The translations under genes and the position numbers were made by a program. A stretch of DNA of 64,000 nucleotides from Cyclaneusma minus (lineage: Eukaryota > Ascomycota > Leotiomycetes > Marthamycetales > Marthamycetaceae), in contig JAKZHN010000013.1 of assembly GCA_037179335.1 (NCBI GenBank), positions 62,001 through 126,000 of the forward strand. Reading direction: 5' to 3'. Numbering within the stretch: the stretch's first letter is position 1; each line of letters begins with the position of its first letter. Of this stretch, positions 11,601 through 23,800 are shown one piece after another. The notes under the pieces were generated by a model that saw only the letters and a list, made by a program, of their open reading frames with translations, was not told where the DNA came from and made no database searches.

Positions 11601-14463
11601 AATTTTAATAAGAAGAATTGGGTTTTTCTATTTATTAAAAATATATGCTTTAAAGCTGAAACGCTAATAAAAAATATATAAGCCTTTTTTTTATTACCAA
11701 AAAAATAAAAGCCTAAGCTTATTACTTAAATTTTCCATTTAAATTTTAATTAAAAAAGTTATATAATATTTTTTATATTAGTTTTTTAAAATCCGCTATA
11801 ATATTTTAAAATAATGTATATAAATTAAATTAAAAAAATTAAAAAATTAAAAATTAAAATAATTATAATATAAAAAAAAGATAAAAAAATTATTAAAATT
11901 ATAATATAAAAAAATAAAAACAATTAATTTATATTTTATAGATATTAAAAAAGCTAAAGCCGAAATTAAAACCAAATATTAGCTTAAAAAAATTTATTTT
12001 TTTAAGAAAGTTTATTAAAAAAAAAAATCTAAATTATAATAATAATAAAAAAATTATAAGAAAAACGCAAGCTTTAAAAAAAATACCAAAAAGCCAATTC
12101 CAGCTTTATATTTAAATGGAAAATGACTAATTATATATAATATTAAGCAAAAGCAAAAATAAAAATATTTAAAATATAAAAATATAGATTTAATTATTTT
12201 TTTATATTTTAAATTAAATTAATTTAAAATATATTTTATAAAAAATTAAATTAAACAATTGGAAATTAAATAATAAGCTTAATTTAATTAAAACTTATAA
12301 AATATGCAAATAAAAATTATAAATTTTATATATTAAATAATTTAATTAAAAATAAATATTATATAAATTTTTTTTTCTAATATTTTTAAATTCTAATTTA
12401 TATATATTAAATTTATAGCTTTTATATTTCATATTATATTATTAAAAACCCTTTTTTTTTTATATTAAATAAAACATTATTAAAAAAATAATTAAAAAAT
12501 AATTTATTTATATTTTAATTAAATATATATAAACAAAAATATATAAAAATATAAACAAAAATATTAAATATTAATTGCTATATATATTAGGGTATAAATT
12601 GCAAAAATAATTTTAATTGAGGCTATTATTATATCTATAATATTTTTAAATATATTGCGTATTTTATATTTTAAAAAAATATAAACTTTAAAGCGGAAAA
12701 AAATCCTGACAGCCTTTATATTATTTTTTAATTAAATTAATCTATTATTATAATTAATATATTGATTTTTTAAAAAAGCTTAAATTTTAATATAATAATA
12801 GCGGTAAAATATAAAAATATTATAAATTATATTAAATAAGGAAATTTAAGCAGCGGGAATGTGCAAAATAATAAATTAATTAAAAAAAAAGCAAAATATA
12901 AGCTTATTATATAATAAAGGGGCTTATAATTATTATAATAATAATTGCATTTAAAATAATTTATAATTTAGCTATAAATATTAAAATTTTTACAAAAAAA
13001 AATTAAAAAAAATTATATATAGCAAATATAAATATAGATTTAAAGCATAGATGCGGGCTTAGTAAAATTATAATTTAAATTTTATAATAAAATTGCAAAT
13101 TTAATAATATTATTATTATAATTAAAGGCAAAATTTCTATTATATAGGGCTTAAAATAAATTATTGCCAAAATTTTGTATTTTGCAATTAAAAATATTAA
13201 TGGCTATAATATTAAAATTAAAAAATAATAATAAATAAAACAAAATATAAAAGGCTTAATTTCTATTAAAAGGGCATATATTAAAAAATTTATATAAAAG
13301 CAATAATAAAAAAAAGCCTAATAAAAATAAAAAAGCTTGCTTTATATAAATAAAGTTTTAATAAGGCGTAATATAATTGCTATAAAAAAAAATTAAAAAC
13401 AAATTAAAATTCGCCAAAAAAATCAAAAAAAAATCGACATTAAAAACGCAATTAAAAATTAATATATTATAATTGCAAAAAATATATAATATACATAAAA
13501 CAAAATCTAAAATTAATTATTCAAAATAAGCCGCCGCTACATTAATTTTCCGGCATTTGCAAAAAAACAATGCAAAAACGGAAAAAATATATATAAGCTA
13601 ATAAAAACAATAAAATCTCAATAAATTTTAATATAAAAAAATGGAAATTAAAATAATAAAAATTTAAAACTAATTTAATAATAAATAGCGCAAGCTATAT
13701 ATTAAAATTAAAATTTTACAAATTAAATAATAATAAATATAAAAATGGTTATTAATAATCGTAAATTAATAAAAGCCTATTAATTTATATAATTAAAATA
13801 AAAGCTAGAATTAATAACCAAAATTAAATATTAGATTACCGGAAAATAAAAATTTGCATTTAAAAGCTTTAAAGCCCAAAATTATAAAAGAGAGAATAAT
13901 TATTATATAAAATTTAAAAAGGCGCCTTATAAGCATTTTATAAGGTATATACGCTAAAGGTGCGTAAAAAATAAGCATTATTTATTAAAAAAGCTAAGCA
14001 AGGCTTTTAGCGCATAATATTTAGACGCTGCTATTTTTATTTAAAAAAGGCAGCGGCTATTTTTTATAGCTAAGAAATATATATAACGCACCCCTATTTG
14101 CCAATTTATCTTTAATTATTGTAATAATATTTAAAGGTACTAAAAAGGGAAATGCAGATTTTTTACCAAGGCAAATAGCAAAGAATATTTTAATATATAA
14201 TTTGGCCTATTAGCGATTTTGGCTAATGAAAAAATGAATTTGCGATTTATAATTATATTTCTAATTTATGATATTACGCAAATTAAGCTTATACCATTAT
14301 ATTAAAATTAGGTGTAAAGGTATTTATATTTTATGGTCTTAAAAATTAAAATCCTAGTTAAAAACTAAAGTTTTAAAATTAAACTTGGGACCTCCTTAGT
14401 TCGTTAGAAATTTAAATTTTAAACTTAAGTTTTAGTTTTTCCACTTTAGTTTCCCACACCCTG
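5645..14463. mobile_element. hAT-like transposon block, heavily AT-mutated
   Basis: The block is 8.8 kb. Its ends are inverted repeats: the left starts CAGGGTGTGGAAAACT and the right, read inwards, CAGGGTGTGGGAAACT. Both carry AACTAAGG(G/A)GGTCC further in. It is flanked by an 8-bp duplication, GAATTTAG (5637-5644) and GAATTCAG (14464-14471), differing by one C/T. An 8-bp duplication with CAGGG termini is the known signature of hAT elements. The interior is extremely A+T rich with no long open frame, as expected after repeat-induced mutation. A Ty3/gypsy pol remnant lies inside, so the block is probably a nest of at least two elements. I could not identify a hAT transposase remnant. A short GC-rich island survives near 5775-5815. 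Confidence 0.75.
9345..10463 (+). pseudogene. decayed Ty3/gypsy reverse transcriptase-RNase H
   Basis: Frame 0 (codons starting at 9345, 9348 and so on) keeps the backbone of gypsy-type pol despite stop codons. It reads NYKKLLLISFN (compare DYRKLN), then KPKFFIKLDF at about 9420-9450, then WKIIFYIKYNYFKYLI and INALAIF, then VYFNNILIY at about 9625 where YLDDILIY is normal. Near 9795 comes KPEKIHII, and LKNPANF...KPNY at about 10425-10463 matches the NPAD...RPDY end of RNase H. The whole 1.1 kb stays in one frame, so decay was by point mutation rather than indels, with D changed to N and many new stops. LTRs, gag and integrase limits could not be placed. Family assignment rests on recalled motif spacing. 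Confidence 0.85.
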
Positions 14464-14471
14464 GAATTCAG

Positions 14472-15089
14472 AAAGTGAATTGTGAATTCAGACTTGAAAA
14501 TCGAAACAGAAGGCCAAAACCCCCGAAATTAAGGCATAGGTATGCAAATAAGTAGGAATGGAAATTTATAGTTGACTGATAAAGCATAATGTACGAAATC
14601 TACCAATCTATAGTAGTTTCAGCTTTCAAGTTTCGACTGGAAAGTTCAACGTTTTTATCAACATTTGCCCGTTTCCAATTTCCTGTGTCTCCAAGTCGAC
14701 TAGTTTTAGCTTCAAGACAGAACACTGAAAACTAACTGTGGCATTCGGACTAGCTTGTAAAGAGGTAAATTTAGAATAAAGTTCTAAAGCTTCGAATTTT
14801 CTATAAATTCAAGAAAAGCCCTCAGCCGTTGCTTCGCATGACGCAATTCGACAGCGTCGAGCTGAACTTCCCCCACCACGACGCGAAGTTGCAAACGCGC
14901 ATCTCAGCTCCAAACCACGAACACAACTTCCCAGCCTGTCGACCTCGACGCTCCACTCCAGAACTCGACATCAAGCACCCAGATCCTACGCTGCGAATCC
15001 TCTTCGAGACGCCTCTTCTCCAAGAAAACGCGCTGCTCCTTCGAGAGCACAACCTCACAAAAACCCCGCCTCAACCCCACCATCCCGCC
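14472..15089. other. intergenic, leader of dehalogenase gene
   Basis: Normal base composition returns at once after the transposon. The frame is open without a stop from 14829, but the codons before 15090 encode no recognised sequence and probably belong to the 5' leader. Confidence 0.5.
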
Positions 15090-16615
15090 ATGTCCTCCTC
15101 CTCCACCCCCTCAATCCTCACCTCCCCACCCCTCGCCCTCACCTTCGATGTCTTCGGCACCGTCGTCGACTGGCGCTCTACCGTTTTAGAAGTCCTCGTC
15201 AACGCCGCCGCAGCCTCCATCTCCTCCTCCTCACGCTCAAACGATCTACCACCTGGAGTCCGCTCCCGCCTCGCCTCTCTCAAGGCCGAAGACTGGCTAC
15301 GCTTTGCTCAAGAATGGCGTACCAGCTATCACACATTCACTCGCAATTTCGATCCCAGCTCAGATCCATGGCGCGACATCGACACCCACATGCACACTTC
15401 TCTCCTCACGCTTCTCTCCGCATCTGGTCTGTCCGGTCTCTACACCGAAGACGAAGCTGAGGACTTGTCTAAAGTATGGCATTTTTTGGATGCCTGGGGA
15501 GATAGTGCGAAAGGGTTGGGACTGTTGAATCAGAGGTTTACGACGGCTACGCTGAGCAATGGAAATGGGGAGCTATTGAAGGACTTGGACAAGCATGCAA
15601 GGTTGGGGTTTAAGAAATTGATGGGCGCGGAGGATTTTAGGGCGTATAAACCGAATGAGGTGGTTTATAGGGGAGCGGCGGAGAAACTGGGCGTGAGATG
15701 TGAGGAGGTGGGGATGGTGGCGGCGCATTTGGGAGATTTGAAGGTATGTTTGGCATCTCTGTCCCTCTCTTCCTCGTTATTCGGAAGCCTCTTTCTCTTT
15801 CGATGATGGGAATGATCGTGGGGCCTACATTGCCACAGCCAAATTGCTCTGGCTAGTTGGCTTCCGACCTTATTGCATATCCCGATAAGGTGGGGGGGAA
15901 GCTTGATTTCTTTTTTCTTCTTTGAGGAACCGAAAATTTGCTTTGCCTTTCGTTTTCTTTTTCGTTGCTCGGACTCAGGAGGGGCTTTATTTTGCTTTTA
16001 CTTCTTCAAGTGGAGGGCATTGCATTATCAGTGTCTCAACATATGTCCCTCACGATGTGGGGACGAGGTGGGATGTCTCCGCTGGCGTGATATGGAGCGA
16101 TAGTCTGCTGTCGAACGTCATTCTGAGACACCGGAGTCCCAACACGAGGCCGTTCATCTCAAGGATCCAAGTTTTCTTGATTGAAGAGAAACCCTCACTT
16201 CATCTCGGCCGTCGGACCGTCCCACCAGATCCTGCTTCTCAATTTCATGATCTGCGGAACTGCGGAACTTGGTTCTGCAAATCTGCCTTGGTTATATATA
16301 GCCTATTCTTCATCTTGTTTATTCCCTGTCTCAAAATGTCTCGGCTCTTTCCTTGAGCGGTTTTCGAGAATATTCGAGATCAGGATCGGCAAGACTCCGT
16401 TAGCTAACAATCATCGACAGGCAGCGCGAGCATGTGGCTTCAAAACAATCTACATCGAGCGCCCGCAGGAAGAAGAGTGGGATCCCTCATCCGAACCGTA
16501 CAAGGAAGCCCGCTCATGGGTCGACATCTGGATTTCTAAAGAAGAGGATGGTCTTGTGGAGCTGGCGAGACGATTTGGGATCGTTGAGCAGGAGGCAGTT
16601 AATGGCGACTCGTAG
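15090..16615 (+). CDS. haloacid dehalogenase, type II (HAD superfamily)
   Basis: Two exons, 15090-15743 and 16421-16615, in phase 0, give 282 aa. This is a HAD-superfamily hydrolase of the 2-haloacid dehalogenase (type II) subgroup, which hydrolyses the carbon-halogen bond of short 2-halo acids; many fungal members have untested substrates. Motif I is TFDVFGTVVDW with nucleophile Asp20. Motif II is TLSNGN, followed by YKPNEVVY with the conserved Lys. The acidic motif is AAHLGDLKAA, which reads correctly only across the splice. Exon 2 continues CGFKTIYIERPQEEEW, as in the family. The intron is 677 bp (GTATGT...TAGCTAAC...CGACAG), far longer than the others here. ATG 15090 sits about 20 residues before motif I, the usual spacing; an in-frame ATG at 14829 would add an 87-residue unsupported extension. 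Confidence 0.9.
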
Positions 16616-17948
16616 GTCCGGTCGACTAGGTCACTTGAATGGATATGTCAAGAATACGCGAACGTTCAGATGAAGGCTTATATGAAGGGTGGGATACCGA
16701 CCACACACCACATAGCGAGGTGGTATTGGCACGGCACAGACAAAGCACAGAATTTGATGAACCGGAGACTCAAAACCGTACATACACTTGAAGAGCTAGG
16801 AACGACTTTTCCCCGTTGGTCCCTCGAATACCGCTCCCGTTAAACTTGGACGTCTGACTGTAGCGGCACGCGAATCTCACCTCCGGTATTTGGAGTTTCG
16901 AGAGCCCAAAGCCTCGTATCGATTCTGAGGCTCTGGGGTTTGAAGGTTCGAGTGTTTGGAGGCTCGTGTTTCGAGACGCTGAGCACACGAGACTTTTGAG
17001 CCTGGACTTGCAGGTGGTCGGTCATCTAGGGAGACACGGAGATTGCGGATGGAAGGTGACATCGCGAGACGAGAGCAGGAGAGGAGTTCGTGCATGTTCA
17101 TGCGACGAAACGGACGTTCCTGAATCCTGAATCTCGAATAGAGTTCCCACCGGAATGTTTCGAAAGATTGAGGTGATGCACGGGATGTTTGATGGCTCGA
17201 GGATGGTGAGCCGAGGAGGTTGTCTACATGTAGTTCATTCTGACAAAATTTACTGGTAGTCAGCTGGACAATACCCAATGGGTAGAAACTGGAACTCCGT
17301 ATTCCATTCTCATTTTTAAGGATACCTGACGCGGCTATTGACACCGTCACTTGATGCAACATCCAGCACTGATCATCTCGTGGTTGTGAAGTTCACTAAA
17401 CATGCTCTCGAAATAGTATCAAGATGAGTCTCGAGGTTCTGGACTCTCGCACGGGTTGGTTGTTGCCCGTTAGGTACACGACTAACGAGTCGATACTAGC
17501 TGTCACTTTGGACTGACCTAGCAGACGGCCACAGGGCATAGAATAGATTGTTATTCAATGTTGAGACAGGCAATAAAACCGTTGTCGAGCAGCAGGAGAA
17601 TTTTTAGATTGAATGAAGGCGGTATTGGCTAACAGTTTTTAATATCCGTTGGGGTCCGTTGAGTCCGTCTTGTTCCGGAGAATGAAGGGGTCGTTGTGGC
17701 GGCCGGTGTGGCGGCCGGTGTGCTGTCACAATTGATTAAATCGGCCAATGGTGGCAAGTGACGTCGGGAGAGGGTTTTATGAAGATGTTGCAAAGAGTGT
17801 TGACAAAGTCTCCGAGTCCGAGAGGGGTTGGTGGCGGACGCGCGAGTCAAATCTCGCTACTTCAATTTCGTGCCGCTGCAGAGTCGTTCACTATCACGCC
17901 GTCCATCAGTCATCCATCACCTGCATTCGCTAGAGTAAGTTATCATCA
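16616..17948. other. intergenic, no gene seen
   Basis: Frames on the minus strand (for example 16877-17362) look like chance openings. They lack domains, and their codon use does not differ between frames. Confidence 0.4.
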
Positions 17949-18112
17949 ATTGAGGGTCTGAAGACCGCCTTCAAGGTTCTACACCACCCTTTCCAAGAAA
18001 GAGGGTAACAACGAGTAGGGATCATTAACAGCAACGCTAGAGGGGTGGCACGGATCAAAAAACTTTTTTTCTCCTGAGAAGGGGTAGGAGAGGTGGTCTT
18101 CAGACCCTCAAT
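17949..18112. mobile_element. 164-bp MITE-like inverted-repeat element
   Basis: The left end ATTGAGGGTCTGAAGACC (17949-17966) is matched by its exact reverse complement at the right end (18095-18112). The similarity continues as (G/A)CCT inwards. The interior is unique and contains a poly-T tract and no open frame. The size and terminal inverted repeats fit a non-autonomous DNA transposon. No clear target duplication is visible, so the superfamily is open. Confidence 0.6.
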
Positions 18113-20887
18113 AATTACAATTCTTGAATGCTGCTAAAGCCCGGCAGCGACGCTGTGGACATTTCCGCTTGTTGTCGCTGCCACCATAAGATCCCGAAAA
18201 AGTCACAGGTGTCCAAGTGCCCATACTGAGCCTGGACTATGATCGGCCGGCGCGGAAGGCCGTGTGCTTGGCCTCATTTGGCACAGCTTTGCTAACTCGT
18301 GTTTATATTATTGATAAATAAATTGTTTGAGGATGTTTTGATGTTTCTAGTATGAGTGGTGTTGGCAGAGTTCTGGCGTGTTTGAAAAGCCGCCACCAAC
18401 ACGCTCGAGATATCCTCCAACACGGCAAAGCCGAATTTCAATACATGAAGCGAAAGTTTCTTGGCGAAATGTGTGCCACATACCATGAGGAGACGAGATC
18501 AGTTTGACTCTCAAGACAAGCTCAAGACAACGTAGCGGTCGGATGCTTAATGCTCTTGGTGGTCTCGCCATGCCGGCCGAGGGCTCGGCTGGCGATGCAT
18601 GTTGCTGAACCCAGAAGGCGATACCTTAGTTGATCGGCATATGATTTCCATGTTGATGCTTAACAACCTGGAACTTGTCCATATCGCAGGTCTAGACGGT
18701 CAAGGCGTCGTTGGCGATGTTTATGAATTAACACAAGGCTGCTATGGGGAACACATCGTGGACCGTGAAATCATCGTGGGCTTTCTGGTGTTGCGCGGCC
18801 TGGCGATGCTTTTTCCAATTGTTGACAGCGATCTTCACGATCGCCCCTCTCACCACCCATGGCACAAGGGCTCGAAGGCAAGCATCTTCGTCCAATCCTT
18901 CCCCCCCATGATCCAACCCCCCCTCCAATCCTGATCAATTCGGGGGCTCAGCCGAAGCCATTCATCAAATTGCCTATCGGAAGCACGTCCACTCTCCGTT
19001 GTACCCCTGAGCGTGGCCGAGGGAGTGCATATGCAGGCTGCAAGCTGCACGCTACCCGCCAGCAACGCGGTCGGACCGTTGGAGGAATTAATCCACGAGA
19101 ATAGATTAAGGCGTTAAGAGACTGTGCCACGAGCAGCTGCAGAATTTGTAAATGGCACGCGTCAAATCAAATGGAGAGGCGAAAGCCCACTGTTATCTGT
19201 CCTGGCCGGTTTCGCCGTAGCTTGCGTGTTTTTGTTGCAAAGATGCTGCAGAGAGCTCTGGCAGCATTGAGATGACGATGGCGATGGCTTGCCCGACATA
19301 GGGCATAGTGCTGGCTTGTCGCAGGTTGCAGCTCAATAATCGAGCTAACCACTCGAGTTAGCAGCAGAATGGCGGACTACCAGCACAATATGTGGCGACA
19401 GCCGCTGGGCGGGAAGCGGCATGGCGCACACGAGGAAGGCATTGAAACACGGCTCCGCGCTTGTTTTCGCCTGGCTGAGCTTATGGCTAGGCTACTCTAC
19501 GGGAGAGTAATCCCTATGCTAACACCTGACATCCGACATCTAACAGGCACAAACGTCTGCTAGAGAGGCAGCAGGGTCATGTCCTTCACGATAATCCCAC
19601 CAGCCATCAAATCAGGAAAGTGGGCCTGCTCTAAATTTGAAGCTCCACTTTTATCAATGGTGGCAGTGGCCCATTGATGCTGCGGGACTCGGTCACGGCG
19701 CGGGCGCCGGACTCAATACTGCATGTGCAGTTGTGTCGACGTGATGTATTTCGGGGCGCAACATTGAACTCTTTGACTTTGCAGCAAGCCGGGAGAGTTC
19801 ATCGAAGCTTCGCACGCACTCAACTTGCCTCCCATGTCTCCTAGTACCTATCTATTACCGTCCTTCCCCTCACTAATTCCTTCTCCTTTCGGCTGAGACG
19901 CGAGGAACTGATCTTCCGCCAAAACGCGCTGCGTCGACCCATCCACTCGCTCGGGTTTTCCAACTTCTCTCCCCCAGTTCCCCAATTCGCAAGGTACAAG
20001 TAGCAGCACCGTCGACCTCGACACTACTTCTAACTTCCGCAGAGAAGCGAGAACTACACTACTCCCAACTCTGTCTTTCCCCCAGCTCTCTCCGCTTGCG
20101 ACTCTACTTTACCTGATATTGCGACCCCGTCCGCGCTACTTGCTGCCGTCGTCCTCCATTGCAACATTCCGCTCCTTGACTGCCGGCCAGTTCTGCTCTC
20201 CGCGACTCGCTGCCCGTACACTGTGATATTCAAAACTCGATTCTCCCTTTTCGCCAACGACGAATCATCTGGAACGACGAGCGTGTCCGAAAGCACCTAT
20301 CTGCTTCCTTGCCATTACCATTGATATCCCTATCCACAACGCAGATCCGAGCGCGGATCAAGGGAAGAGCTGCTTGAATAGGGATTGCCATTCCCGTTCA
20401 GCTGTTACAGATACCCATCAGCTCTTGTCTGAGAACGCCTATTACTACCCGGCTTAATCATTGCTATACGACAGTTGCTTGCTTTATCAAGCCCCCTCGC
20501 CCGTGTCTCACGGTATCGGCTGTATTCTCCTGTCTGCTTGATGGCATGATATGACTTCATTTTAACTCGAAAGAGGTATGTGATACTGTACGGGTGCAAC
20601 TGCCTGACCATACCGTTGTTCCTCAGAACGTTCAAAATGAGTACCAAATTTCCACCTGTGCAAGAAATGTCGAAGCTGACTGGTGGTGTCTTCAGCCATT
20701 CTAGACTTGCTGTTCGACAACGTACGCTGTTACTATCATTACCCAATCGAGCTGCTTCGCGCATCCTCCGAAACGGCCCCTACGAAGTCACCGAAGTGCT
20801 AGCGACTAAAACTTGTTCGCTCCGGCATTCAATACTTGGCTTTCTATCATAATTTCTAGATGCGATCGTAATATTTGATAATACACC
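18113..20887. other. long intergenic region upstream of apsA-like gene
   Basis: No gene is supported. Frames such as 18599-18934 lack homology signs. From about 19800 the sequence becomes pyrimidine-rich, like a fungal promoter and leader. A good donor (GAG|GTATGT at about 20576) and acceptor (TTTCTAG ending at 20859) could mark a 5'-UTR intron of about 280 bp just before the ATG at 20888. Confidence 0.45.
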
Positions 20888-23800
20888 ATGAGTGCTTGGG
20901 AGACTGAGGATGAGTATGCCGCTCCAGCAGCGGCAGCTTTACCTACGCCTGACGATACTCCCTTCCGAAAGGTTTCCACAGAAAGGGTCTCGAGTTGTAG
21001 TCGGGCGCCCTCATACCGGAGTTCTAGATCCCCTGGCCGCAATTCAAACCGCGATTCGGTGGATATGGCGAACGATGAGAATCTTTCGGTACTGGATCCG
21101 AGACGGTTTACGCCAACTCTCCATGCGAACCTTGTTGCCGAAATCCTGGCTCTGCGTAGAGACCAGGAAGAGAAGCTGAAGATAATTGAGAACTTGGAGA
21201 GTAGCTTGCACAGCTCTCGGGAGGAACACGAAACCCTCGAGTCCACATACCGAAATGCTTCGAAAGAGACCCGGTCGCTACAACGGCAACTGGCTTTGGT
21301 GGAAGGAGGGACTTCATCCGCTCTCACTGAACTTGCACGAGAACGTGATGAAGCCGTTGAGAATGCGAGCCAGGTCCAGAAGCGATTCGAGGCGCTGCAA
21401 AAGAAGGTCCGAGTTCAGGAAGAGGACTCCAATCGCGTCCATGAACTATGGGCGGCAGAGAAGGAATCGTGGGAGAACGATAAGAGAGGGTATGAGCGAA
21501 AGCTCCATGTGGCCGAGAGTCGATTGCAAGCCATTTTGGAAGAAGTCGCTGCATATCAGGCTTCGCAGCCTCCAGGTCTGGAGAACGATATTGATGAGAT
21601 GCCTAAAGACAACGGAAGTGACACGGCAAGTGTGCGATCAATGAGCATGACCGGTAGCGTTCGCTACTCGATGATGTCTGGCATCAACGCATATTCTCCG
21701 ACCAAGCTCACTGGTACCTGTCTCGCGGATGAGCTTAATCTTGATACTGGGGATGAAGAGACTGACCACGAGCGAGAAAGCGTCATATCCCCCAGGCACA
21801 TGCGGACCAGGAGCCGTGACAGTATTCTGTCTCGAGGACATGCGCGAAATGGAAGTGGTGATAGCTTCAGACGCCCCGGAAGCGTACTGAAAAGTCGGGC
21901 TCTGAATGGCTCTTCGGGACTCCTCGATCGATTCCAAGAGGATATCTTGGAGGAGGGCGAGACGACTTTGCACGAGATCAAGCCAACCTTCACATATGTC
22001 CATACCGGTACCCAATATACGCCTCCCCAATCGCCCACTCCATCAAGCGAAGATGATTCGTTTTATGACATGTCAAATCCCCAGGAACTGGAAAAGGGTT
22101 CGGATCCCAATGATTCGAAAGAATTGCAGGGAGGATTGGTCGTGAAAAGGCTTCAGGACTTTGAGCCAGCGGCACAAAAGCTGATGATATCTACGTCCTC
22201 GCAAATCACAAGCGGTCCATCAAGTCCTCCAATAACACCAGTCTCACCAGGATCTCCACCTCCGCCTCCGGTAATTGAATCTCCCCGTGTGCAAACGAAA
22301 TCGTTCGGCACACAAACGGAGCCTGCCTCGCCCCCAACGCCGAAACGTGCAGCTCCCCCACCCCCTCTTCCAATCCCATCTATTTCTATCGAGCCTCCTC
22401 GCTCTGCACCAAGCAGTCCTCGATCGCCACGCTTACCGCTCCATTCGAAAGACGCAGCCTGCCAAGTCTCGATGCAGGCGCCCATGAGATCCTTTGGCGT
22501 ACAAACGGAATGCATCAATGTTGCTGAGCGGATCAAGCTTCTTCCGAAACATCTGCAGCCATCCACAATTACATCGAGACCATCGACCCCCGAGCCATCA
22601 GGTCAAGAGCCGCGTGGTTTCACGCCAGTCCCCGAAAATGTTTCAAAAGACGACCACGCGAGGGAGACACACGATGATGGGACAACACTGTCACGCCAGT
22701 CCACGATGAACAGCGAAAGTGGCCTGAGAGGTAGAAGTTCTTTCCGCAAGCACCCTCCACGGATTAGTAGCCTTTTCGCTGGCTTCCAGGAATTGAGTTC
22801 GGACGATGGAGACGAATTTGCAGACATAAGCGATAACGAGTTCAGGACCCGTCTCACTGCACCCAAGTCAAACTGGATGAGCCCCCGTAATACCTCTTCA
22901 CCTGTTGCCGAAGATGTGGAACCGGTGGACAGCCCGAAGAACAATGCTCGCGCTCCTCTAATGCCACCCGTTTCCATGAAGCGGGATTTGCGGCAAGGCA
23001 CAAGGCCCGCTCCTATTATCACTACTGGTATTGCCAAAACTGGTGTTATGAGACGCTCTACTCTTATCTCCAATGGTGTGGCCGCTCATCGAAAGATAGG
23101 CGAGGGCCAACCTTCCAACTCCCAAGGACCACCCATTCCGATTCCCACCCGTGGAAGCTCTCGCCAAACGGGTCTCAGTGACGGTACTGTAAGTCCCACA
23201 TCTCAGAGCGCGGATACCTGGAACGGACAATATCCACGTAGAAGCCACTACCGCGCAAACAGCAGCATTCGCAAGGTTCGATCTGGTCCAGCTATGCGTC
23301 GGGATTCTACTCGTGGCGGCCGCCGGAACAGCAGATCTCGATCTCCACCAACCGTCTCCGTGTCTTCCGGAATGCCGTCTTCAGAAATGCCGGATAGCCC
23401 ATTGGGACTTCCTACATTGCCCATCAATGAAATTACTTCTCCTCGTTACCCAAGTTCGGAGGTGGAATCTACCCGGTATTACAGGTCTCACCGAACACAA
23501 CAATCTGTTACTACGACTAATACTGCAATTACTCAGGATACTGGTGCTGCTCCATCTAACTCTGGACATGGTACTTCTGTGGTTGATGCTATTGCACAGA
23601 CTATGGTTGGCGAATGGATGTGGAAGTACGTACGCCGGCGCAAGTCGTTCGGTGTCCCAGGACAATCAGATCATGAAGGCGACGGTGCTACTATCAATGG
23701 AGTGCGCCACAAGCGATGGGTCTGGCTTGCGCCGTACGAACGAGCAGTGATGTGGAGTAGTAAGCAACCCACCACCGGAACCGCCTTGATGGGCAAAGCT

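Noticed and set aside
14829..15089. N-terminal extension of the dehalogenase
   Set aside because: The extension has no family match. The ATG at 15090 gives the normal distance to the catalytic Asp.
15795..16130. Box C-like GATGATGG and a CTGA in the long dehalogenase intron
   Set aside because: Too far apart and the box C is imperfect, so a box C/D snoRNA is not supported.
18599..18934. 111-codon open frame on the plus strand
   Set aside because: No recognisable motif, overlapping frames on the other strand are similarly open, and no promoter or splice support.
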